DNA from: Ancylostoma caninum
Lineage: Eukaryota > Nematoda > Chromadorea > Rhabditida > Ancylostomatidae
Reading direction: 5' to 3'
Length of the DNA stretch: 64,000 nucleotides
Assembly (NCBI GenBank): GCA_037903475.1
Contig: JBAJFG010000188.1
Coordinates: 1,501,501-1,565,500 of the forward strand
The position numbers were made by a program, and so were the translations under genes. The notes under the pieces were generated by a model, which worked only from the letters and a program-made list of their open reading frames with translations, made no database searches and was not told the origin of the DNA. This document shows, piece after piece, positions 26,801-38,800 of the stretch; position 1 is the stretch's first letter; every line of letters starts with the position of its first letter.

Positions 26801-29800
26801 AGTGAAGCATGATGATTAGTGAAGTATGATACATGAAGTTAAATGTCTCCAGATCGTGCGCAGTGGCTCACACTGTCAATGCTTTAATCCCTGAATTGTT
26901 TAGCCATCTGCCAATCAAGCCCCGTTCCCTTTTCGTGTCACTATTTTTGTGTGCCTTTGCCTGCAAGGATGAGTATAGTATGAACTGCAAAAACAGTTGT
27001 GAAGCCGCAAGTGCATTCAGAAACATCTAGGATTCCGAAAGAAGACGAATATGGGACGCATCGCAAAATGGGAGTGATGAGCGCCGACCAATTTCTCATT
27101 TATACTTTATGAACTTCTTATAAGCGAGGAAGTGCAGCTCTTGAATATTATATTCTGGACTTTCATTATTGTATAAAATTCAAGAAAGAAGAGATGGGAA
27201 TGTGAAAGTACCTCATGATGGTCGAAGCATTGATTTGTGGGTTGAATTAGGTTCACTGCTTATCAGCATGGATCAGTCAAGAACTGCGATGCGGGCTGAT
27301 AAGGCGCTCGAATTGTGTGGCACACAGCTGTTATGAGTAGTTTTATGGCTTGTTTATGGATCATTTGGGGGAAGATACCGAATGAAATTTAAAAAGTTAT
27401 CTGCTTATTGTTTTTCGTTTACGTATAATTTTCACAGTCGATGGTGTTGAAGAAAGACTGTTACGAATATTGGCAATTCTCAAGGTGTCACCACAAATTA
27501 TGAAGCTATGGTGTTTCAACTGAATACATATATTGAAGAGGCTTAAAGAGTGCGTCTATGACTTTGTCTGCAATTACGGCTGCGGCGCGGTGTTGGCCGG
27601 CTGATCAGCAGTTCTCAACTAAGGCAAAATCAGAGACACTTTTGCTACTTCACCTGATTGTTCACGATAATTCGAAAACTGTGGTCATTCCATGGGCTAA
27701 ACGTAGGTCTAGCACCAGTTGTACGTGTAATTGTATTCTTTATGATGTCGGGGTGAGCCAGCTTGGTGGTACCAGTCCTCTCCAGCTTGGAATTTGGGAC
27801 GAGTCCATTACGCGAGATTGTTGAAATTGACGAAACGTACGTGTAGTTTTGCTTAAAAGCAGTGTGTCATCTTGTTTCGTGGGCTGAAAATACCAACAGA
27901 CTCCAGACCTCCTCGTCACGCTAATTCCAAAAATGTACTTCAGAGCTCATGAAAATGACGAAAACTCTGTTTTCGAAGTGTCCGAAAATGCAGTTCACGG
28001 ACCAGCTGGGCGGAGAGGTCCGTGAATGTGCTGGCTGCCCGCCACGTCTGCAGCGTTGGCCAACTCGTCTAGACGTGTCCGATCGATGAGATCAACTTCT
28101 TCACGCGTCCACTCGGCTCGACAAACTGTTACAAATCCCGTCCCGAAAAATGTTTGAAAAGCGGGTTTAAAGACTTTTTTGTAACATTTTAGGTATACCG
28201 TTGGATTCAGCGTGTCGGGGAGATTCAGAATCTGGTGAAAGCTCAGACACGAAGACTAGGTGACACACTGCCTTTAAATGCTCAGATTTTCCATAAGTTC
28301 ACTGTCTGGGAGTTGTCTCGTCAGTTTGCTTTTCGATTCTAATAGGTTGCGATGTTATATTAAAAAGTTCTCCTTAGAATCCTTTGTGAACATCACCATC
28401 GGAGCATTAAAACAGAGCAGCTTTGATCAGAAGGCAACTTTGGGAGTTTCACAGTATCCCGCACCTCCCCAACTGGGCAATCCCCTATGGACCTCGGGAA
28501 GAGAGCATATGGCTAATTGTACTCCCGATTTCCATTTTTTACTCTTTTTGTGGTCTCTGGTGTCCATGCTTCTATGCCTTTTCGGAAAAGGAAATTCTTA
28601 CTCACTAAATCTTAATAGAAAATTTTAATGCTACTTATACTGCATATGTAACTTGTATTTATATACTTGTGGTTACATTGGACTAAAACTGCGTTACAAT
28701 GAAGAAGTCAAAGCAAGCAACACAATGTACCTGCAGGAGAAAATAGCATTCTTTTATCAGCAATTTCTTAAAGTGAAAGAATAAGTAAGAGAGAGAATAT
28801 GTGGCTTAAATTTTTGTTTGAGTAGGTGCCACACCATGTATTTCATTACTGCCTTCGACTCCAAAAAACAAAAAAAAAGAAACAAGAAAACAAAACGGAC
28901 GATCATCTAGGGCTCCGAACCCTTGACCCTCTGCCTAACATTCCAGCAGCTTCTCTACTCGGCCACCTATCGCTTAAGGTGGGTAGGGACGCATATAGTG
29001 ATGAAATGGGATTTCAATTTTTTTTAACCCCGCAGGCAGTAGTGAAATATAGCTGTGGCACCTTCTCAAACAAAGATTCAAACCAGATAGGTTTCATTCC
29101 GATCTGCGAGCCGAACCTCTTGCACCTTCCTTGTAAGGAAGGCACTGTCCAAGTTTACTAAGTCTCTATTTGTCTTGATGGTACGTAGGTTGCAACTACG
29201 GTGCACCCGCTGGAGCACACAATAATTAAATATGAAGATAAAGGATAAAGGGTAAAGTGGTCGGAGTTAATCCCAACTGCATTGCACCACGCATTCGACT
29301 TCATCTGAGCATCGTGGAGGCATTGAATGCGTGTGGACCCTATGCAGTACAGTGACTTGTGGGCGGCATCCATGTACCAAGTTAGTGCTTCATCCTTCCG
29401 GATTGCTCTGGTACCAGTTTACCGACACCCCCCCCCCCCAGCTTGGTTTGTCTTGGGCGGGATCAAACCATCGATCAAGCGATGAACAGCGGACCTCTCA
29501 CCACCTTATATCTTACCAAAATATGAAAATGGATGAATAAATGAAGCTCTGGGAATCATGGCTCGTCATTGAGGTCACCAATGGTAGACGCGTTAGTGTA
29601 ACCAAATTTACTTTTTACCAGGCACTTATCATCATGTTCAGTCATCATATTCACCCATAAATGACGTCGCCTATACCCAGCTACTGCCTGTGGGTAATTA
29701 TACCCATGAGCACGAGATACTCATCATCGTTATGATGCAGTGGGGCTCAGGAATATGACCATTATCAAAAAGTGTGGACATTGCTCTTGCCTTTAAAAGA

Positions 29801-32800
29801 TATCTGAAACATTGAATTTTAACCTGTTCATAGGTAATCATTAGAAGATGATCCTAGCTAATCCTGACTTTCTTTAAACCTTTACTTAAGCGCTAATTTT
29901 CAGTTTCGGTCGCGACGCGCTCTACTCTTCTGAACGCCTGCAGCTGGGAACTCCACAAAAGATCGCTCTCACCTGGAACGGGAGGACGGCATCGCTGAGG
30001 GTCGGTGGCTCGGTGACGAGCCTCGCCGTTGCTTATGGAAATGAACCGTTGACAGAACTTTCGATCGGGCAGTACAGGTCTGTTTATTGGTTTGGAATGA
30101 AGCCTCTATAATTCTACGGGTGACTTTCCGGTGCATTCGCTTCCCTTTTTCCTCTTAGCACCATATTCTGTCAGCACTGGATCAGCTGTTAGTCATTTCT
30201 TCCGTACAATTTAATTTTTATTAGTTGAACTGTACATCCATCACCTAACCAGAAAAAGACAAAAAAATAAAATGTAAAAACTGGAATCTAACGGCAGTGG
30301 TGGACGCAGCTGCGGGAGAGGGGGGGGGGGTAGCGCCATGGGTCACCAAATTTTTGGAATTACTTTATGAAATAAGTAAAAACTCGGTACAAGTGTATTT
30401 CTATTTTTTCATTTTTATTATCATTTTTAAATAATTTTTATGGATCAGTTGATATTTTCACTAATATTTTCATTAACTCTATTTTTCTCCAGGGTGCCCA
30501 AGGTGACAGAGACCTCAATTTTTTTTGGAGTACCACCCATCTGGTATGCCGCGCTGCAGCACCTAACGCGGCAGGCCAAATGGGCGCTCGTATTGTAGGG
30601 TGTTGCTGGTGTTGATGGATGTTTTGCCTAAGTTTTCACCGTGTCGTTGTGCCTTTGTTTTCATCCCGGAATGTTTGTATGCATGGGCCAAACATGAGCA
30701 AAACGTCAATACTGGCAACGATTATCAACTGCAACGTCCAGCTGGTCTGCCGTGTCGCGTAATGGGTGCTGCGCGGCAGACCAGAGAGCGGTATTTTGTC
30801 ATGCAAAAACGTTCGATTAGCACTGTACACACTTTCTTCGGAACTAAGAAGAACCGCTATGATCACAAAGGAGAGATCTACAAAATTACTTCCATTTTTC
30901 ATTCCACAATCCATTATTACTATCGCTTACTTCACACTTAAGCTGTGATGAATTGTATTTTACTTGCGCATGCTACACTCTATGCAAAACCATGCTTGTT
31001 CTTCCCTGCAAAATATTTTTTCAGGGGTCAGTCTTTCACTGGACGAATCGTTCAACTTTCCATGAATGGCAGAGATGTCCAGAGAAGTGATCTAGCACTA
31101 TGTTCAGGTATATATTGATGGCAATTTGTAGGCTATGGTATCTTGTATTGTTGTATCCGTGAGTTGCAATTAGTTTGAGCGCTTGCATAAGATGAACCTT
31201 TGAAACATTACATTTCATTGACGTTTTAAAAAGAGGGAAATACATTGAAGGCAGGGCCCACCTCGTTCCGTTTGTTGGGGGTATCAGCATGTCTTAGATC
31301 TTCTCGCAATGTTGATCCCAAGAATGTAAATCAACAGGTACAAGAGTGAGGAAAGTACCATATTCGGAAGGGTCGAACTGGCTACATTTTTGGAGCCCGG
31401 AGGCGGATCTCTCCAAGATGTGCTGGCTAACCGGTACGGCCCCAGCGTTGACCAACGAGTCTTGACGTGTCCAGTCGATAAGATCAACGACTTCATACGT
31501 CAGCTCGAGTTCAAACTGTTACAGACCCCGTCCTCGAAGATGGGTTTATAGACCATTTTGAGACAATTTATGTATACCGTTGGAGTCGGCGTGTCGAGTA
31601 GATGCAGAATCTGCTTTTAGGTCAAATAGGAAAGTGAGGTGGACCCCTGCCTTTAAGAAATGAATAAATTACCTTCACGTCATATCACTCTTCGACGATT
31701 TCTGGGAAGCCTCTCGATACTTTCGGCATGAAACTGTTGTGGCACTGACTCAAAAAAGTTGTTGAACCAGCGATTGAAGTCATCTTCATTATCGGATGCT
31801 TTCCCTTGCACGCCGTTAGAAAGCTACAGGAGAAGGTGGTAATCCTTTGGGGCAAGGTCAGGGCTGTACGGTGGGTGGGGCAGCACTTCTCAACCAAAGT
31901 AGAATAGCATCTGGCGGGTCGCTCTTGCAATATGTGGGTGAGCATCGTCGAGCAGGAATCGGATCGTGCCGTGATTCGGACGCTCCTCTGCGGTTTTTGC
32001 GGCCAGTCTATCCAGCGGCTGACAGCACAGGTCTGCTGTGAGTGTCGCGTGGCAGAAGCTTGTAGTGAATGATACCTTTGCAGTCATGCCAAACAGTAAC
32101 CATGACCTTCAGAGGGCGAAGGCCTGCCTTTGGCTGCGGTTCATGCTGCTCAACTTTTTCAACCCAAGGTGAGTTGACAAGGATGGTGTTGACGTAAAGA
32201 CATCGATTCCAACTCCCGTGAAAGATAGACTTTACCAATTCTTTTTGCACATGTATGAGGGCAATTCACTAGTTACCTCTCCACGTCGCTGGAGACCACA
32301 TTCCTTCAAATCATCATCACGCACTCCGATAACTTCTATACCTTTCCCAACTGACGCTGACGCAGGTGATTGGCGATGGTGGTAAAGTGAACATCCAAGT
32401 CTTGCGTCCTTTCACCCATAGTTTGCCGTGGATCTGAATCTACCCGCTCCCGCAAGCGACCACTGTCCTCTCCGAATGCGCATCCCGACCATGCGGAAAC
32501 ATCAAGGTTTAAGTTGCCAACACAAATGCGTCTGGACCAATCTTGTGCAGTGCGTTTGGCCAGTGTGGCTTGCCCAAATACAACGTTAATGGGACGACCG
32601 GATACGGTTGCTGATTCACCAGACTTAAAGCGGCTACAAATGTATTGTTTTGAAAAATCCATATTGCTGGTAGGGGTCGTACAGGAGTTCACAGTGAATG
32701 ATAATAAGAAACTTGCACGAATCTGACCTCCTTATACATACAAAAGATAGGTTGCTGCGAGGCAGTGGGAGATTAAAAACACATACTTTTGAAAACCTCG

Positions 32801-35800
32801 AGAACTTTCCCTACAACCTAATATTTCTTTCCGTGAGAGGGTTTTTTTGCCTGTGGTTCTGTTGAGAATGTGAACAAAACTTACGAATTTCTTTTCTTTT
32901 CTCTTCTTCTATTCTGTTTCTTATCATAGTTTGGTGCACGAATTTCATTTGATCTATGAAATAAGTAAATAAATAACTTCTCTGTCGACATACTGAGAAA
33001 ATCCAAAGACTTTGTGCAGAAACTCACTTGCCATGACTACTCCCCTGGAATTTTTGTAGCACAGCCCAACATAATTCACCTCCTTCATGGTTTCGTGTTG
33101 TTTCGTCGTAGCTCCCATGACTCAGCTAATAATTTGCAAGATATGAGTGTCTAATTGAATGTTACAGTTGGTAATTGGTTTTGTTTAATAATTTGCAGAG
33201 TTTCAGGCATACGTGAGCGTTACCTCGCTCCTGTCTTATTTGAAAATGGTGCTTACATCGAGCTTGCCCATGTAGGCGTGGAGGTCAAGTCAAAGCTGCA
33301 AGTAGTACTCAGTGTCAGGCCATTATCTAAGGAAGGTGAGCAGGACTGTTATGAGTGTTTACTACATACATGGTGCCGTCATGTCACAATGACGCGTCCA
33401 AAGAATAAACAAACAATGCTAACGAAAAGATACAACAAATACAAAATTAGCAAGAGAGTAAAAGATGTCAAAGTTTTTCTTAGAGAAGTTGAAAATTGTG
33501 ATTCGTTTCGCATCTCTCAGATACATTCGTAGTCACAATATATGATTACTACCACTGCTGGGACTAATGAATGTTCCAGGGAAAGTCGAAATTTTTTGGT
33601 TTAGTGAAACTTAGGAGACCTAGAAACAGCGTTTTGTGCAGGTATGCATGGGAAAATCGTGAGTTTCTCGTGGGTTTTGCATCAAATTTGCATCGGGTTT
33701 GGAGACGTATTGGTTCCACATTGATATGCTTGGGTTATGGCATGGGTTTTGCTTTTTTTTGGATTTGACCATTGCTGGCATAGAACTGTTGATTACAAGA
33801 ACCGCGTTTTGTACGAGCATGCATGTCCTAATCGTGGGATTTGCATTTTTCGACTTATGCAAAACACGACTCCTAGGTGGTCGATGATGGCCGAAGGGAT
33901 AGTGTTCATGAAATCCAGTATGGTTTACACAAGAAGCTCATCTTTTCCATATGAGGCGAATTCTTATAGTCTACTTAGGAGGGCTCGTGAATCCCAGCTG
34001 TCCATGTAACAAAATAAAATCAAAAAAGGTGACAAGACAAGTATAAATGAGATCCTCATAATGTCTAGACAGGCAATTTCCCATACTACCCTCTGTGTGA
34101 CATTGTGTTTCACGCAAACTGCAGCCCTTGTTCAAGTGCTTGGGTAATTGATTAGATTACCCTAATGTTATGAGACTCGTTGATTTGATTTCACGTCATT
34201 TCCAGGAGAAAATGATAGCAAATTTTGCAGGATTAGTGTTCATGTGGAGTTCGTGGGCGAAAAGGAGTGATGCGACTTATGTCGCTCTGGTGCTTCACGA
34301 ATCGAGGCCGTATTTGTTCCTTGACATTGGCTCTGGGACTGTTACGTTGCAGTAAGTTCTAAAAGCCTTATTTTAGCAAGTTGTTCTGAATGCTAGTATA
34401 TCCTAGTAAGTCAATCCGTAGGCTCGAAAAAATGTGACTCTTTGGCCTGCCATCCGCGCGCTGACGCTCTGACTGTCTGCGCGTCCTCACATTTCATTGA
34501 TTCCGCAAATCTTCCCAGATACTATGCTGCAGCGCGGTTTGCGGTTCTGAACCACTATTGGATTATAGCTGTTGTGACATCAAACGACATGCCTGGAAAT
34601 CCTTTCCTCGTCGAAAAATAATTAGTTCGGACAGAGCAACGAGAAGCTCAAGAAAACAACATTTTCCCCTCAGAATTTGATTGTTATTGCATTTTCCCAA
34701 CCAAATAACCAACCAATAATCAGGAGTTGCACGAATTTCAGCGGTGGACCAATAGCTATGGCAAGCTGGACAACGATCAAATTCGAAGTGGATCCTTCAA
34801 ATGCTGTGCTCTCTCTGAACGACAGCTTGGCCGCTACTAGTTCTTTCGAGGTAGGTATAGACCTTACTCCGCTTTATCCACATGATCGCCTGGATCTATG
34901 GCCAACTCCACGCGGAAATTCTACCCCAGCGCCTCTGCTAGGGCTAACAATTACCCTCATTACTGACGTTTCACCCGTTTTAACGGCCAACTACCTCATT
35001 AATCAACGCGCGATTCCAAATGAGGAATATAGTTCTCATCCCTTTGCATTCGAACCTCGCAAACCTCAACTTTGAGTAATAGTGCCTTTTCAAGGACAGC
35101 GCGTAGATTTGGCCAATCTTCACCCTCCGTTGAGCTCATCAAGCTTACCCTATTCTAAGTTCAGTTTAACTAGGCCGTTTGCAGGGTGGACAGTTCGCCT
35201 TGGGCAACAGTTCGGTGTTTTTGGGAGGCATCCATGGTGGACATACGCTTCCAGAGGAACTTCACAAGTACATCAGGCCATTCTCTGGAGAACTGAGGCG
35301 ACTCTCAATCAACGAGAGACCTTTTGACCTACACGAGGTTCGTTAAACTATTGCACTGAAGTCTTCTTTGTACTTCTGCGAAGTTTTCAGTCATTTTATC
35401 ATCTCAGACAAAGTACACATTCATAATTGCCTCTTAAAAAAGTTCCTTGTGTTTTCCTCCCTACCTAAACACAGTTTTTCGAAGCGGTGAAGTGTTCTGG
35501 AAGGAAGTAGTTAAGGTGATTTGCACTTTCTTGCATGGTTGCCTTGGGTGGTTGTCGAGGATTCTATGGTTCTTGGAATATAATGTGAGAACAGTAGAGT
35601 ATGAGTGTTCTATGTATTATATGAGGCATAACCTTGGAAAAGGATTTTGGCTGTTTCAAGGATAGAAATGTCCATCTTTTCATCTAATCATGAAAAAATT
35701 TGTCAATCTTGCTACGCAGTGGTAAAAAGTATTGGTCTGTGCGAGTTATATTAGCCTTGTCCTGTCTTGCATGCATTGTTGTACCGACTCCTTGGTAAGA

Positions 35801-38800
35801 AAAGTACACCTTGATAAAAGACATTGAATACTTATCAAATACTGTGAAATCATAAAAAAAATCCAAAAATACTTATTACTTGGATCAGTTAGATAAAGGT
35901 CGGCTTGAGTGGGGTGTATATCATCGTGAGGAGAAATAGGGCGTTAACGCACTGCTGCGATTGGCGGATTCAATCAATACGCCAATCATAGTGGCCTGGT
36001 AACGCCCAATTTTCCCTCACGATGATACACACCCGCTTGAGTGGAATAGCTGGATAAATATATCCGCATATAAGTTTTCACTGGATGTTGTATTCGCTGT
36101 GATGACTCTACACGCCGGCTATCATCAAACTACTACCGAACTTTTCGTCATTCGTGAATTTCTAGGGTTCCTAAATCATATTCGAACCAATACAACATGC
36201 GTAATTGACTAAACGTATTAAAATAGTTTGAATTTCTAGCTTAGGTGAAGGTTCGGCCGTTTACGCATTATTCCCGGGTAATTTCCTTTTCTTCCGCACA
36301 CATTTTCTCCAGCTATTCTTCCGGGAGTAGCCTAAAACAGATGGTTTTCCTATTTGTAGAAGAGAATCCAGGCTTCTCTCAAAGTTTAGAGTTAATCTTT
36401 GGAATAAGGAAACCATCTACTCTTACTTTCTAGCACACAAATTCAATAGCGAAACGATGTTGTGGATTTGAACTACACCCGAGAATAGGGTAAAAAGGGC
36501 AACCGGGAAGGAATCCATGCGTTCATATTTTCGGGATGACTCAGATATGTACGCAAAGCAAACTTGAGACCAAATGAAAAGCGAGTAATTCTGTAATTCA
36601 GAATTTAAGAACTCGTGAAAATATTCGGATATTCAAAGAATATGAAGCTTTGCTCCCCCTTACATATCTCTGCTGCAGTGCTGTAATGCTATCTGTTCAT
36701 CGAAAATCTGATTTTTGTCTTCATCGAGATCGAATATTCGAATTCGAATGGTTCTGATACACTATTCTTTCTTGTGTATATTTTTACCACTTCCATGTGT
36801 GCGCACGTTGCTGCGTGTTTATATGCTTGGATGAAATGTATGGTACATGTCATATATGGTTGGATGCATGCGTAAATCCGGAAGATATTGAACTCAGAGA
36901 GTTCTTTTCAGCAAACCTCTCATTTTACCTAGAGAAACCTATCATATCTACCTATTTCTGTGTTACTCTCATAACTGTGCGAGTTTTTGGACACGCGCTT
37001 AATTATGCTCCTACATCGATGGGCTAGTATGTAGTGTAATACGAGTAATCACAGGATATCGCCATAATGAGAAGAAGGCCGCACATGTACTGAATAACAT
37101 CCAGGGCCAGGAAGTTATAGCAGTCCGATCAGCTCGAGGCCGATTTCCGCCTCGGCCATTATGGTGTCATTTAGCTTTTGAGTTTCTTTTGAAACAAAGG
37201 TGTAAAGCAAAACCCGTGCTACCTAAGGAAACCTGCCTATGCTCAAGCAATGCAAGTAACTGGTTATAAATTTGACTAAGAAGCCAGGTTCTGGGAATAT
37301 TTCCCGGCGTAATAAATCCTGGTGGTAAAATTTGTCCTTGTTGGACAAGCTCAGATCCAGCCTCCACAGAAAGTAGCAGTTTTTCTCCTGTTAAATACTG
37401 AGAGGAATGGACGCGGTAGTAAATACAAACTCAATAGATTCGCTGGAACCCAGGAAGAACAGAACTGGTGTGGGACACCACGACGATGGGTGTGAATGCA
37501 TCATTGATATTACCAAGAGTAAAAGTGTTGATGTCCATGGTGATGATGGGTAAATTTGTCCAGTATTACCACATTCACCTTCGGTAATCTCAATGATGCA
37601 TGCGGCCCATGGTGTGGCAGTAAAACCCATAGTGTAGCAGTAAAACCCATGGTGTAGCAGTAAAAAGTAAAACTGGCCGCTATAGTTGTAGATATCATGC
37701 TCTATTCGCAAAATCTCTTTGTCGAGGAGCAATGACACGCAAAGCGTTTCCGTTCCGCTGATGAGCGCGTCGGGTAATTCATAAGCTCTTGCAAATGAGT
37801 AGCGGGAACGAAGCCGTGTGGCGGCGGTTGGGGGAGGGAGTGATGTCTGCGTTCCAGTTGGTCCCTCGCTCATTCTAATTAGTGAAAACGGAGAATTCAG
37901 GTGGAAATGTTGGCGCTCTATGAAAACAAAGCTGAATATGTATGTGAGAACAATCGCAGAATGGGGAAAACAGATTTATACACAGAATGACATAGCATCA
38001 AAACTGACTCTTCATATCGTAGGGTGGAGGAGGAGGAGGAGGAGGAGGGTGTTCTGGTATTCGACTGACTCCTGGGGATTCCAACAGTAGGGCTGGAAGA
38101 TAAGAGGGATAAGAGGAGATAAAGGCTATTCTGAGGCGTTGACTAGGGGATATTTCAAGGGTTTAAAACTCACAATGTACGACGCTAGCCGAGGCGATAG
38201 TAGGCGTTGGCCCTGGCTCGCGACAACGACTCGGTCCGCTTCTGACTGCCCGGCATCTGCATCTGAATATTGCGCCAGATGTGCTGGAAACTCCTCTTCG
38301 GCAGCGGATAGTCGACCAGCCCGCTGTACTCGTCGCCATCTGCAAAGCGTCACCATCAGGCCGCGGCTCTAATTGCCGCCTCTCACTAGTGGGAGCGGCC
38401 CTCGAAAACGATACCGTAACCCATGCACACGTCTATACAGTAACTCACCGATCATGAAGGCCTGCGTGGTGGCGAGGATTGCCAGCAAGAGGGCGAGGAG
38501 CGCTCGCAATGCTCTCATGGCGTAGTGACTGAATGGGCGTGGCGCCGAGGGCCGTATTTCTAGCCGCCGTCCCCCATCGTCCTCATCTTCGAAGGACAAG
38601 ATTTCTCAGAATGCCCGTAGACAAAGCTGTTGTGACTGTGAAGGTTGGAAATTCACAATGATCATTATCTCATTAGCATTCGAAACCATACAACCGTACA
38701 CGTGCCGATCAGAGCGTACGGTACACATAATTAATACGTCGGCAGTGTGTATGAGGACAGTCGTCACCCGTAAATACTATTGAAGCCATTTTTGAACAAT

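Larger units (their letters stand above)
13662..29903. other. 16.2-kb agrin intron
   Basis: It begins GTAAGT after 13661 and ends TTTTCAG before 29904, inside LG1. Its contents are mostly mobile: 15184, 17153, 19827, 21415, the satellites, the SINEs and the microsatellite listed separately. The rest is low-complexity A/T-rich DNA without supported genes, apart from the weak candidate exon at 21302-21380. Confidence 0.75.

Noticed and set aside
33155..33532. 125-aa + frame as an independent gene
   Set aside because: Its middle part is the LG2 exon 33207-33335; the remainder runs through the donor site into intron.
34206..34230. Use of the TTTCCAG acceptor at 34205 for the LG2 exon
   Set aside because: It is out of phase with the exon ending at 33335 and leads to a stop; the TTTTGCAG acceptor at 34230 restores the LG reading.
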